Assembly (NCBI GenBank): GCA_016869235.1 | Contig: VGER01000016.1 | Coordinates: 1 to 34,140, forward strand | Reading direction: 5' to 3' | Length of the DNA stretch: 34,140 nt | From: Alphaproteobacteria bacterium | GTDB taxonomy: Bacteria > Pseudomonadota > Alphaproteobacteria > UBA2966 > CAIVPW01 | Part shown: positions 17,068 through 25,246 of the stretch, in pieces | Layout of the letters: each line of letters starts with the position of its first letter | Numbering within the stretch: position 1 is the first letter of the stretch | Notes under the pieces: model-generated | What the model was told of the DNA's origin: nothing | The model's database searches: none | Seen by the model: the letters and a program-made list of their open reading frames with translations, nothing else | Program-made: the position numbers and the translations under genes

Positions 17068-17644
17068 GGCGGCACCGAAGATACTCGCTTTCGCAGGATC
17101 GCTGCGCACCGAGTCCTTCCACAAGAAGCTCATCAAGATCGCCGCCCGCGGCGCCCGCGAAGCCGGCGGCGATGTCACCGAGCTCGACTTGCGCGATCTG
17201 CCGATGCCGATCTACGACGCTGATCTGCAGGTGAAGGAGGGCTTCCCGGCCAACGCCAGGAAGTTCAAGGAGCTGGTCGCTGGCCATGCCGGACTGATGA
17301 TCGCCTCGCCGGAGTACAACTGGGGCGTCTCCGGCGCGCTCAAGAACGCCCTCGACTGGGCGTCGCGCGGTGACGGCAAGGAGCCGCCCTATGCCGCCAC
17401 CCAGGGCCGCTTCGCCGTCATCATGTCCACGTCCAACGGCATCTACGGCGGGGTGCGCGGCCTCCTGCAGCTGCGCGCGGTGCTGACCGGCTGCCGTATC
17501 ACCACGCTGGCACAGCAGGTCGCGGTGACCAGCGCCAAGGACAGCTTTGCCGAAGACGGATCGCTGAAGTCGCCGGAGATCACCAAGGAGGTGATGGGCC
17601 TTGGCGCCGCCTTGGTGAGGCTGCTGGCGAAGTTGGCCGCCTAG
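17066..17644 (+). CDS. NAD(P)H-dependent FMN reductase family protein
   Basis: A 192-residue flavodoxin-like reductase of the NADPH-dependent FMN reductase family, whose members reduce FMN, quinones or chromate. It begins KILAFAGSLRTESFHKKL, the phosphate-binding loop for FMN, with SPEYNWGVSGALKNALDW (about 92-110) as the family signature and STSNGIYGGVRG as the third flavin-contacting loop. The GGAGGAGG site upstream gives strong support for ATG 17066. It is divergent from pip with overlapping start codons and converges on soxA with no gap. The substrate cannot be determined here. Confidence 0.9.
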   Translation: MAAPKILAFAGSLRTESFHKKLIKIAARGAREAGGDVTELDLRDLPMPIYDADLQVKEGFPANARKFKELVAGHAGLMIASPEYNWGVSGALKNALDWASRGDGKEPPYAATQGRFAVIMSTSNGIYGGVRGLLQLRAVLTGCRITTLAQQVAVTSAKDSFAEDGSLKSPEITKEVMGLGAALVRLLAKLAA

Positions 17645-18442
17645 CTACTTGCGCACCGACGGCGTCTCGACCGGCAGGCCGCGGCCGCGCCAGGCGACGT
17701 AGAGCTCGAGGGCGAGATACTCGGGCGAGCCGAGCGGGTAGGGCTCGGCGCGCATCGACGTGTTGCACCACTCGAACATGCGGTGCGTCGAGCTGATCGA
17801 CTGCCAGATCAGCCGGTACATCGGATGCCCGTTGGTCTGCCCTTGGCTGATGACGTCGCCGCGCAGCAGCATGCCGGCGCGATCGTCGTGGCACATGGCG
17901 CACGAGATGTCGATCTGGCCGCGGCGGGTGTTCCAGAACTCCTTGCCCTGCTCGAAGAACGGCGCGGCGGGGCCGCTGATGTCGATGTTCTTGGCCATGC
18001 CGCGCGATTGGTGCGAGACGTAGGCGGTGAGGGCGAGAAGCTCGGGCGACTCGTAGGCGAACGGCGCCGCACCCATCTTCTCGACGCGTTCGCGGTTGAT
18101 CAGTAACTCAAGGTTGATGATGCCGCCCGACTTCGCATCGTACGCCGGGTAGCGGGTCGCGACCCCCTTCATGACGTCTGCGGCGTTCTGGTGGCACGTC
18201 TGGCACGAGCGCCCCTGGGTGCCATCGACGCGCCGCCACAAGGCCGCGCCCTGATCGACGGCGAACATGCCGGGGTTCTGGAAGTCGTCGTCCTGCAGCA
18301 GCCGCGTCTGCCGGCCGAGGTAGAAGTAGCCGGAATTGCGGTCCTCCACCGTGTAGCGCTCGAGTGGCCAGCCCTGGGCATGGGCGGGCGCCGTGACAGC
18401 CGTCGCCAGCACGAGCGCGAGGAGGGCGAGCAGCGCCTTCAT
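17645..18442 (-). CDS. soxA: Thiosulfate oxidation diheme cytochrome SoxA
   Basis: SoxA with SoxX couples thiosulfate to the SoxY carrier cysteine in the periplasm. The 265-residue product has a signal peptide ending at about AHAQG, two heme motifs CQTCH (80-84) and CAMCH (181-185), and the conserved active-site cysteine C226 in FEWCNTSMRAEPY, which in characterised SoxA carries a persulfide and ligates heme. The residues are in canonical order and length is normal for a diheme SoxA. The ATG overlaps the soxX stop (ATGA), so the pair is translationally coupled. It is the last gene of the leftward cluster. Confidence 0.94.
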   Translation of the reverse strand: MKALLALLALVLATAVTAPAHAQGWPLERYTVEDRNSGYFYLGRQTRLLQDDDFQNPGMFAVDQGAALWRRVDGTQGRSCQTCHQNAADVMKGVATRYPAYDAKSGGIINLELLINRERVEKMGAAPFAYESPELLALTAYVSHQSRGMAKNIDISGPAAPFFEQGKEFWNTRRGQIDISCAMCHDDRAGMLLRGDVISQGQTNGHPMYRLIWQSISSTHRMFEWCNTSMRAEPYPLGSPEYLALELYVAWRGRGLPVETPSVRK

Positions 18443-18942
18443 CGGATGGTCATCAGGAACGCGATGGCGTCCTCGATGTCCTGGGCGCTGTAAATGGTGC
18501 GGCCCACGTACTGGCGCTGCACGCGCGTGAGGGCCTCGGTGCGGTAGTAGGCCGGCATCATGGTGTCGGGCACAAGCAGCTTCGGGTTGACGAGGCGCAG
18601 CCGCAGTTCGGCGGCGGTGTAGCGGCTGCCGAGTCCCTCCAGCGACGGCGCGATCTTGCCCTGGTTGGGAAATTCTTCCAGCGTGGGTACCTCGTGACAG
18701 ATCAGGCAGGTCGAGTTGGACGCGTCGGTGACGACGCGGCGGCCGCGCACCGGGTCGCCGGGCCGTTCGGTGAGCGGCTGCGGGATGGTGGTGTTGCCGA
18801 CGATCTCGTACTTCACCAGCGGCGGGATCGGGCCGGTCAGATGCGCCTGCAGCGGGGTTGGCGCGGTCGCGGGCGCTTGTGCCTGGGCCGCCGCCACGCC
18901 GGCGGCGAGGCCCACCACGAGACTGAAGAAAACTGCGTGCAC
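18439..18942 (-). CDS. soxX: Thiosulfate oxidation monoheme cytochrome SoxX
   Basis: Partner of SoxA. The 167-residue product has a signal peptide (cleavage near AAAQAQ), one heme motif CLICH (79-83), GKIAPSLEGLGSRYTAAELR and the likely Met ligand in DTMMPAYY, followed by QDIEDAIAFLMT. These are all in SoxX order. It ends over the soxA start. The 74 bp between it and the flavoprotein gene contain no clear terminator, so the cluster probably continues as one transcript. Confidence 0.93.
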   Translation of the reverse strand: MHAVFFSLVVGLAAGVAAAQAQAPATAPTPLQAHLTGPIPPLVKYEIVGNTTIPQPLTERPGDPVRGRRVVTDASNSTCLICHEVPTLEEFPNQGKIAPSLEGLGSRYTAAELRLRLVNPKLLVPDTMMPAYYRTEALTRVQRQYVGRTIYSAQDIEDAIAFLMTIR

Positions 18943-19016
18943 GAGACGAGTCTAACACGAGCACACCCACGCCAGCGTCCGCTGACGGGGGTGTGCTTGC
19001 CTGCGATTGTCGAGGG

Positions 19017-20303
19017 CTAGCCCCAGATCTCGTTGGCCATCGCCGCGTACCAGCCGCGGGCGTAGTCCGCCTCCTGCTTGCGGAAGTCGGCCGAGGCGTT
19101 GGCCGGGCTGTTACCGCCCGAGTTGGGTACGGCGATGATGGTGCCGTCGTCGCCGATGCGGTGCACGCTGGAAACCGAGATACCGTAGTCCGGATTGATC
19201 AAGCTGTAGCAGACGTTGATCATCGACGGCGCCGTCGGCTGCTGGCCGCGCAGCAGCGCCGCGACCGCGGTGGCCGTGACCTTGCCCTGGTTGGAGGCCG
19301 AGAAGCCGGACTTGGGCATGGCGCCCGCGACGCACGCGTCGCCGATGACATGGATGTTGGGCGTCACGCGCGACTCGAAGGTCTGCGGGTTGATCTGGCA
19401 GAAGTCGGCGGTGCCGGCCAGCCCGGCGAGGTCCACGACGCGGCCGGCGCGCTGCGGCGGGATGACGTTGACTACGTTGCCCTTGTGCATGCCGAAGTCG
19501 GTGTAGACGGTCAGCGTCGCCGGATCGACGCGGTTGACGTTGCCGCCCTGGCTGAATGACACCCACTCGATCATGCCCGGGTAGACCGCCTGCCAGGCGG
19601 CCTGGAACAGGGCCTGCTTGGAGAAGGTGTCCTTGGCATCGAGCAGGATGATCTTCGAGCGCGGCTTGGACGTCTTCAGGTAGTGGGCGATGAGGCTGGC
19701 CCGCTCGTACGGTCCCGGCGGGCAGCGGTAGGGGTTGTTGGGGATGACCATGACGACGACACCGCCATCGTCCATGGCGATCAGCTGGCGGCGCAACAGC
19801 TCGGTCTGTGTCCCGGCCTTCCAGGCGTGCGGCATGCGCTCGGCGGCCGCCTCGTTGTAGCCCATGAGCGAGCCGGCGTCGGTGAACTTGAAGTCGATGC
19901 CGGGCGAGACGACGAGGCGGTCGTACGCGATCGGCGTGGTGTTGCCTTGTACCGTGACCCGCTTGGCTTGCGCGTCGATGGCCGACACGGTGCCGTTGAC
20001 GACGGTGACGCCGGCGCGGCGCAGGCCGTCCCAGCTGTGGGTCACCTGCGCCATCTCGCCGAAGCCGCCAAGGACGGTGTTCGAGAACGGGCAGGTGACG
20101 AGGTTTGGGCTGGCATCGATCAGCGTCACGTTGACGCTGAGCTTGCGCAGGTACTTGGCGGCGGTGGCGCCGCCGAAGCCGCCGCCGATGACGACTACGT
20201 TGCCGGCGGCCTGAGCAAAGCTCTTGCCCGACGGCATGAGGCTGGCGAGAGACGCTGCTCCGGCGAGCTTGAGCACGTCGCGGCGAGAGTTCGTTCGGAT
20301 CAT
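19017..20303 (-). CDS. soxF: Flavocytochrome c sulfide dehydrogenase flavoprotein (FccB/SoxF)
   Basis: Oxidises sulfide using covalently bound FAD and hands electrons to a cytochrome c partner. The 428-residue product carries a twin-arginine signal (SRRDVLKLAGAA), the FAD-binding motif VVVIGGGFGGATAAKYLR (about 35-52), and the redox cysteines in LVTCPFSN and YRCPPGPYERA. IHVIGDACVAGAMPKSGFSA matches the second FAD contact, and the C-terminal domain GISVSSVHRI is that of the FCSD family. It lies 25 bp after a small cytochrome c gene, the expected partner. fccB is an equally valid symbol. Confidence 0.93.
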   Translation of the reverse strand: MIRTNSRRDVLKLAGAASLASLMPSGKSFAQAAGNVVVIGGGFGGATAAKYLRKLSVNVTLIDASPNLVTCPFSNTVLGGFGEMAQVTHSWDGLRRAGVTVVNGTVSAIDAQAKRVTVQGNTTPIAYDRLVVSPGIDFKFTDAGSLMGYNEAAAERMPHAWKAGTQTELLRRQLIAMDDGGVVVMVIPNNPYRCPPGPYERASLIAHYLKTSKPRSKIILLDAKDTFSKQALFQAAWQAVYPGMIEWVSFSQGGNVNRVDPATLTVYTDFGMHKGNVVNVIPPQRAGRVVDLAGLAGTADFCQINPQTFESRVTPNIHVIGDACVAGAMPKSGFSASNQGKVTATAVAALLRGQQPTAPSMINVCYSLINPDYGISVSSVHRIGDDGTIIAVPNSGGNSPANASADFRKQEADYARGWYAAMANEIWG

Positions 20304-20328
20304 GGTGTTCTCCCCTTTCGCGGCGTGG

Positions 20329-20682
20329 CTAGCGGATGGCGGCGAAGTAACCGGCGAGAGAGTCGATTTCCGCGTCGGTGTAGCCCTTGGCGAGGCGGTT
20401 CATGATGGTCACCGTGACCTGGTCCGCCTTGAAGGACTTCATGATGGTCGAGAGTTCCTGTGCGGGGCGCCCGTTGATGGCCGGGACCTTGGTGCCGGCG
20501 AAACCCTTGCCGTCGACGCCGTGGCAGGAGGCGCACGAGTTGGCGAGCACGACGGGCGAAGCCGGCGCCATGGCCGGAGCCGCGGCGGCCGGAGCGGCAG
20601 GGGCAGGAGCCTGCTGCGCAACGGCAGTGCCCGTCAGCGCGAAGAACAGCAAGGCAGTAGAACAGATTGCTCGCGACGTCAT
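20329..20682 (-). CDS. Monoheme cytochrome c, probable partner of the flavoprotein
   Basis: A 117-residue class I cytochrome c. A signal peptide is followed by an Ala/Pro-rich linker and one heme motif in SCASCHGVDGKGFAG; a Met in TIMNRLAKGY is the likely axial ligand. ATG 20682 follows a GGGAGGG site and is preferred over the upstream in-frame start at 20718. Its position directly before the FCSD flavoprotein suggests it is the cytochrome subunit (FccA-like or SoxE-like), which is inference from order. A 206-bp gap upstream includes an AT-rich stretch (TATATT on the minus strand at 20772-20767) that could be an internal promoter. Confidence 0.85.
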   Translation of the reverse strand: MTSRAICSTALLFFALTGTAVAQQAPAPAAPAAAAPAMAPASPVVLANSCASCHGVDGKGFAGTKVPAINGRPAQELSTIMKSFKADQVTVTIMNRLAKGYTDAEIDSLAGYFAAIR

Positions 20683-20888
20683 CAGGTCCCTCCCGTGCCC
20701 CGTCGTTGCTTCGGACAAGAGGCCATCGCTCTCCCGCGAGGCATACGTCCGGCGTTATGGGCGGCAAATATACACCGCTCCACCTGTTGCCGCGTATCAC
20801 TTGCAGACCAACGGCCGCACAAGGTGGGAGATGCCTGCAATTCTGCGGCACGGGCCGGTTCCAAAGGTACGTCAGGAGTGCGCCGCGG

Positions 20889-21092
20889 CTACTCGCCGAG
20901 CAGGCGGACGACGGGGAAATCAGCGCCGGCGAACTTGTCGCTGCGCAGCATGCGACCGGCCGGCACCACGACCATGGCCGGGCACTCGGCACAGTCCTTG
21001 ATCTCGCACTCCTGGGCGGCGGCACCGGACAGGTAAAGGGCGATAACGCCGGCGGCGATGCCGCCCGCGATCCTCGCTCGCCACCGACTCAC
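20889..21092 (-). CDS. Small exported protein of unknown function in the sox cluster
   Basis: A 67-residue protein from GTG 21092 behind GGGGGA. It has an N-terminal signal or anchor segment (IAGGIAAGVIALYLSGAAA), then four-cysteine text ECEIKDCAECPAMVVVPAGR, and ends GADFPVVRLLGE. The DCAECPAMVVVPAGR part resembles the start of formylglycine-generating-enzyme-like (SUMF1) domains, but the remaining sequence does not, so it may be a truncated relative. An ATG at 21158 would overlap the previous gene heavily. Not recognised as a standard Sox protein. Confidence 0.5.
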   Translation of the reverse strand: MSRWRARIAGGIAAGVIALYLSGAAAQECEIKDCAECPAMVVVPAGRMLRSDKFAGADFPVVRLLGE

Positions 21093-21112
21093 GTGTCCCC
21101 CGGTCGGCGACG

Positions 21113-21445
21113 CTAGCGCCGCCCCGCGTCGATGACGCGGTTGTTCCGGATCAGGCACTCATAGTTGAAGGTCGCCTTCCGCCCGGCGTCGTTGAAGCGG
21201 GTGAACTTGCCGCCGATGTTGAGGTTGTCGGGCGTGCCCGCGTGCCAGACGGTGTTCTCCAGGAACTTGAGGTCGTCCGGCTCCTGGGTGTCCTCGAAGA
21301 TCGTTTTCTGGCACTCCTGCAGCAGGGTGTAGTAGGGGCCCGCTCCGGCGTTGACGCCGCTCGAGAAGAAGCGGTCGTAGGCAAACCATCCCCCCACGGC
21401 GACCACCGCCACACCGGCGCCGAGCACGATCGTGTTTCGCTTCAT
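21113..21445 (-). CDS. Membrane-anchored hypothetical protein in the sox cluster
   Basis: A 110-residue protein with one N-terminal transmembrane or signal-anchor helix (TIVLGAGVAVVAVGGWFAYD), then a soluble domain with two cysteines (LLQECQKTIFED and TFNYECLIRNN). I do not recognise the family. It lies 24 bp after soxZ and in the same orientation, so it is probably cotranscribed. The two cysteines in the periplasmic part could form a disulfide. Confidence 0.7.
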   Translation of the reverse strand: MKRNTIVLGAGVAVVAVGGWFAYDRFFSSGVNAGAGPYYTLLQECQKTIFEDTQEPDDLKFLENTVWHAGTPDNLNIGGKFTRFNDAGRKATFNYECLIRNNRVIDAGRR

Positions 21446-21469
21446 GGAAGTCGCCGGATCGGCGCGCCC

Positions 21470-21796
21470 TTACGTAACGGTGATCTTGCGCGAACCCTTG
21501 TAGATGTCGCCGTCGTCGTCGATCCAGGTGAACTCGAGCGTGCCGCTCTCGGTGGCTGTCGTATAGAACTGAATGTAGGGGTTCTCGGCCGTTCCCGGCT
21601 GCAGGTTGGAGCGGAAGATCTCTACGCCGTTGTAGGTCACGAAGAACGTATTGATGATGTGCCGCGGGATGATGTCGCCGTTGCGCGTGTAGTTGTAGCC
21701 GTTGTGCATGACGTGGTTGATCAGCGTGCGGATCTCGATGATCTCCCCCTTCTTGGCGGTCTCCGGCACGGCTATGCGGGGTTCGGGGATCTGCAT
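21470..21796 (-). CDS. soxZ: Thiosulfate oxidation carrier complex protein SoxZ
   Basis: SoxZ is the Ig-like partner of SoxY in the SoxYZ sulfur carrier. The 108-residue product reads IPEPRIAVPETAKKGEIIEI, INHVMHNGYNYTRNGDIIPRH, and ends FTWIDDDGDIYKGSRKITVT, all characteristic of the family. It has no signal peptide, as expected if it is exported in complex with Tat-dependent SoxY. An AAGGAGAG ribosome site overlaps the soxY stop, and the gene begins 11 bp after it. Confidence 0.95.
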   Translation of the reverse strand: MQIPEPRIAVPETAKKGEIIEIRTLINHVMHNGYNYTRNGDIIPRHIINTFFVTYNGVEIFRSNLQPGTAENPYIQFYTTATESGTLEFTWIDDDGDIYKGSRKITVT

Positions 21797-21807
21797 CGAG
21801 GCTCTCC

Positions 21808-22383
21808 TTAGTCGTTGCCGCGCACGCGCTGGCGCCTGAGAAACTCGGCGGCATGGAAGGTATCAACCTCCTCGGCGCAGGCGCCGAAGGTGACCTCCAG
21901 CGGGAGCGAGGTGCCCCAGCGGCGGCCGTCGGACATCAGGGCCACGGCGTAGACCGTCTGGGTCTTGGCCAGGCGGATGCGGCTCGATACCTCCGCCTTG
22001 CCGGCGCGCGGGCCGAGGATGTAGTCGGCGACGGTGGCTTCCGGGTTCTGCGGCGCGAACACCATGATGCGGCGGACGTGGTCGTCGTTGGTCATCTTGG
22101 TGGCAACCTTGAGAGTTACCGGCACCGAGAAGCCCGTCTCGGCAATGATGGGCAGCTCCATCAGGAGGTCGCCGAAGTAGTACTCGCCGGGCCCGACGTT
22201 CTGATCGAGGATGTCGACGAGGCGCTTCGGGAAGGCCATCGGGCCGTCCGCCTGGGCTGGCCTCGGCAGCGCGGGGACCATCCCTACGATGCCCAGACTC
22301 GCACCGACCAGAAAGGTGCGGCGATTGGGGGTCCGGAAACGGTTCTCAACCTGCACTTGTGGCACCCCAAAACCAAGGGTCAC
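21808..22383 (-). CDS. soxY: SoxY-like sulfur carrier with a non-standard C-terminus
   Basis: SoxY carries sulfur intermediates on a cysteine near its end. The product (191 residues from GTG 22383; other GTG starts lie 7 and 11 codons in) has a twin-arginine signal (NRRTFLVGASLG) and the domain GPGEYYFGDLLMELPIIAET, VRRIMVFAPQNPEA and RLAKTQTVYAVALMSDGRRW. The normal ending GGCGG, the swinging arm, is absent: the sequence instead runs VTFGACAEEVDTFHAAEFLR, with the single cysteine C169 kept but 22 residues following. No frameshift restores GGCGG in either other frame. It is directly upstream of soxZ, so the SoxYZ pairing is clear. Confidence 0.85.
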   Translation of the reverse strand: MTLGFGVPQVQVENRFRTPNRRTFLVGASLGIVGMVPALPRPAQADGPMAFPKRLVDILDQNVGPGEYYFGDLLMELPIIAETGFSVPVTLKVATKMTNDDHVRRIMVFAPQNPEATVADYILGPRAGKAEVSSRIRLAKTQTVYAVALMSDGRRWGTSLPLEVTFGACAEEVDTFHAAEFLRRQRVRGND

Positions 22384-22474
22384 TTGCTGGAATCTAACTC
22401 AGCTTTGCCAAATAGCAATGGCGTACGTGTGCGAAGCGGCCCGAACGGAGCCAAGTCCAGGCTCAAAAAGCAGT

Positions 22475-22506
22475 GACGGCCGGGGTGGTTTCCCGCCCCG
22501 GCCGTC
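22475..22506 (-). terminator. Terminator of the Mo-hydroxylase genes
   Basis: GACGGCCGGGG (22475-22485) pairs with CCCCGGCCGTC (22496-22506), an 11-bp stem with a 10-nt loop. On the minus strand it is followed within 5 nt by TTTTT. It separates the Mo-hydroxylase transcript from the sox cluster, so the sox promoter must lie in 22384-22474, where no strong consensus was seen. Confidence 0.75.
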
Positions 22507-22547
22507 CTGTTCTTTGTCCCTGGGGGTTGCCTAGGGAGAGTGGGCGG

Positions 22548-24761
22548 TTAGGCCCATCTCAGGTCGGTCTGGTTGATCAGCCTGTCACGGACGCGCTTGC
22601 CCGTGGCAGCGAAGACAGCGTTGCCGAGCGCCGCTGCGGCCGGGGGACACCCAGGCTCGCCGATGCCGCCCCACTTGTTCCCGCCCGTGAGGGCGAAGTG
22701 GGTCTCGACAACCGGCATCTGGTTGATCTTCATCAGCGGATACGTGTCGAAGTTGCCCTCCACGATCGCGCCCTTGTCGATGGTCAGCTCGCGGTAGACC
22801 GCGTCGGTCACGCCCCACACGACGCACGACTGCATCTGGTGGGCGACGATCGCCGGGGTCACCAGGTTGCCGCAGTCGACCACCACGTCGAACTTATCGA
22901 TGGTGAGTTGGCCGCGGCGAGACACCGTGACCTTGGCGACCATGCCGATGATCGACCCGAACGACTCGCCGATTGCGACGCCCATGCCTTCACCGCGCGG
23001 CAGGTCGCGGCGATAGCCGGACTTCTGCTTGAGCGTGTTGAGCACCATCTGCCAGTCGGGCAGGTCCTTGGTCAGGTCGATGCGGAGCTGGAGCGGATCC
23101 TTGCCGCCCGCCAGCGCCACCTCATCGATGAACTGCTCGAAGTGCCACAGGTTGTGCTCGTAGCCCGGAGCACGATAGGCCTGGGTGTGCAGGTTGGTAT
23201 TGCGGATGTGACCTTCCATGAGGTTGTGCGCGATCTTGTAGCGGTGATCGCGAATGCCGTTCATGGAGCCGAGGTCGAGACCGTTGGCAACCGACGTCGG
23301 GTTGTTCTGCGCCGCCGCCGAGTGACCGGCGTAGCGGCCGTAGAACGCGATCGGCATGCCGCTCGCGTCGAGGCCCATGCGTAGGTAAGACATGCCGGCC
23401 GGACGGCCGCGGACATGACGAGTGTCCTCCTCGCGGGTCCACATCATCTTGACCGGACGGTTGCCGACCTGGCGGGCGATCTCTGCCGCCTGACGGACTT
23501 CGTGGTTGCGCGCACGCAGGCCGAAGCCGCCGCCGAGGAACGTGGTGTGCGTGTACACGTCCACCGGCTGCCTGCCGAGGTGATCGGCCACGACGGCCAG
23601 TGCGCCCGGCGGGTTCTGGAACCCGCCCCACACGTCGACGCGATCGGCGGCGATGTGCACGGTGCAGTTCAGCGGCTCCATGCAGGCGTGGCCGTCGTAG
23701 CCGGTGTAGTAGGTGGCCTCGACGACCTTCGCCGCGGTCTTCATGGCGGCGATGGTATCGCCGTCGTTGCGGCCAACGGCGCCCGGCTGCTTCAAGGCCT
23801 CAGCCATCTTGGCCTTGTACGCGGTCGTAGTCTGCGCGACGTCCGGGCCCAGGTCCCACTCGATCGGGAGCAGGTTGAGCGCCGTCAGAGCGCGATAGTA
23901 CGTGTCGGCGACTACCGCCACGCCCTCGTCGACGCGCGTCTGCAAGGGATGCGTGTCGACCGGCTTCAGCGCGTACGCGCCGATGACGCCCGGACGGCCC
24001 TTGATGGCGTCGAAGTTGAAGGACTTCAGCTTGCCGCCGCGGACCGGGACGACCTTGACTGCGGCATGAACCATGCCGGGCAGCTTGACGTCGGCGCCGA
24101 AGGTGGCGGTGCCGTTGACCTTGAGCGGGGTGTCGAGACGAGCGAGCGTCGTGCCGAGCAGCTGGAACTGGCCCGACTGCTTGATCGCCGGCTCCTGGGC
24201 GAGCTGGACCTGCGAAGCGCGGGTCGCGAACTCGGCGAAGGTGCCGCGGCGGTTGCCCGCCGTCAGAACGCTGTCCTTGGCCACGACTTGGTCGCGCGGA
24301 ACGCTCCAAGCCTGGGCCGCCGCCTCACGCAGACGCTCGCGCGCGGACGCGCCAGCCTGCTGCAGGAACACGCGGCTGTTGCGGACGGCGCCTGAGCCGC
24401 CCGTCGACATGCGCTGGTAGAGGTTGTTGTTGCGGACGTGGCGGTTCCCGTCGGCGTATTCGACCTTCACCATCTTCCAGTCCACGTGCAGCTCTTCGGC
24501 GACCAGCATGGGCATGGCGGTGAAAACGCCCTGGCCCATCTCCGACTGGCCGACGCGAATGGTCGTGGTGCCGTCCGGGTCGACGACGATCCAGGCGTTG
24601 ATCTCCTGGCCGGCCTTGTCGCTCGGGCGCTCCCACGGGTTCGGCTTCATCCCGGCGGCGGCATGCGCCGGGCCGGACATGGCAACACCGATCATCAAGC
24701 CACCGCCGGCCGCGGCCGTGGTGACGATAAAGCTACGGCGAGTGATATCGAGATGCGTCAT
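22548..24761 (-). CDS. Molybdenum hydroxylase large subunit (xanthine oxidase family, IorB-like), Tat-exported
   Basis: The Mo-cofactor subunit of a periplasmic oxidoreductase that hydroxylates aldehydes or N-heterocycles. The 737-residue product starts MTHLDITRRSFIVTTAAAGG, a twin-arginine signal, and follows the isoquinoline 1-oxidoreductase beta-type layout: IRVGQSEMGQGVFTAMPMLV, LARLDTPLKVNGTATFGADV, TTFLGGGFGLRARNHEV, QAYRAPGYEHNLWHFEQFID, and the catalytic Glu in GGIGEPGCPPAAAAL near the C-terminus. It starts 17 bp after the 2Fe-2S subunit gene, with GGGAGG as ribosome site. Substrate unknown: aldehyde, isoquinoline and nicotinate enzymes share this architecture. Confidence 0.92.
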   Translation of the reverse strand: MTHLDITRRSFIVTTAAAGGGLMIGVAMSGPAHAAAGMKPNPWERPSDKAGQEINAWIVVDPDGTTTIRVGQSEMGQGVFTAMPMLVAEELHVDWKMVKVEYADGNRHVRNNNLYQRMSTGGSGAVRNSRVFLQQAGASARERLREAAAQAWSVPRDQVVAKDSVLTAGNRRGTFAEFATRASQVQLAQEPAIKQSGQFQLLGTTLARLDTPLKVNGTATFGADVKLPGMVHAAVKVVPVRGGKLKSFNFDAIKGRPGVIGAYALKPVDTHPLQTRVDEGVAVVADTYYRALTALNLLPIEWDLGPDVAQTTTAYKAKMAEALKQPGAVGRNDGDTIAAMKTAAKVVEATYYTGYDGHACMEPLNCTVHIAADRVDVWGGFQNPPGALAVVADHLGRQPVDVYTHTTFLGGGFGLRARNHEVRQAAEIARQVGNRPVKMMWTREEDTRHVRGRPAGMSYLRMGLDASGMPIAFYGRYAGHSAAAQNNPTSVANGLDLGSMNGIRDHRYKIAHNLMEGHIRNTNLHTQAYRAPGYEHNLWHFEQFIDEVALAGGKDPLQLRIDLTKDLPDWQMVLNTLKQKSGYRRDLPRGEGMGVAIGESFGSIIGMVAKVTVSRRGQLTIDKFDVVVDCGNLVTPAIVAHQMQSCVVWGVTDAVYRELTIDKGAIVEGNFDTYPLMKINQMPVVETHFALTGGNKWGGIGEPGCPPAAAALGNAVFAATGKRVRDRLINQTDLRWA

Positions 24762-24778
24762 TGGTTTCCTCCCTCGCC

Positions 24779-25246
24779 CTAGCGCGCGCCGCCGGCAATC
24801 GCCGCAGCGCGATGAATCGCGGCACGGATGCCTTGGTACGTGCCGCAGCGGCACAGGTTCAGTTCCATCTCGGTGTCGATGTCGGCATCGGTCGGGCGCG
24901 GACGCTTCGCCAGCAGCGCTGCAGCGGCCATGATCTGGCCGGACTGGCAGTAGCCGCACTGCGGAACGTCGAGCTCGGTCCAAGCGACCTGAACCGGGTG
25001 GGTCGAAGTCGGGGACAGGCCCTCGATGGTGGTGATTCTCTTGCCGACCGCGGCCGCAGCCTGAGTCGCGCAAGAACGAGCAACCTGGCCATCGATGTGA
25101 ACGGTGCATGTGCCGCAGCGAGCGATGCCGCAGCCGTACTTGGTGCCCGTAAGGCCCATATTGTCACGCAGAACCCAGAGCAACGGCGTCTCTGGCTCCA
25201 CGTCCACTGTGTAGTTTCTGCCGTTGACGGTAAGGCTCAGTGCCAT
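24779..25246 (-). CDS. Two-[2Fe-2S] subunit of the molybdenum hydroxylase (IorA-like)
   Basis: Relays electrons from the Mo centre. The 155-residue product starts [20 protein letters not shown] and has the ferredoxin-type cluster motif [15 protein letters not shown] with a fourth Cys in ARSCATQ (first cluster), then [17 protein letters not shown] and [13 protein letters not shown] for the second cluster. It has no signal, so it is likely exported as a passenger with the Tat-signal-bearing large subunit. ATG 25246 follows a GGGAGG site and matches the family start; the open frame extends further upstream without homology. It is the first gene of the two-gene unit. Confidence 0.94.
   Translation of the reverse strand: MALSLTVNGRNYTVDVEPETPLLWVLRDNMGLTGTKYGCGIARCGTCTVHIDGQVARSCATQAAAAVGKRITTIEGLSPTSTHPVQVAWTELDVPQCGYCQSGQIMAAAALLAKRPRPTDADIDTEMELNLCRCGTYQGIRAAIHRAAAIAGGAR

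Noticed and set aside
22548-25246. Naming the Mo-hydroxylase nicotinate, isoquinoline or aldehyde dehydrogenase
   Set aside because: These enzymes share the same two-subunit layout; nothing in the sequence alone fixes the substrate.
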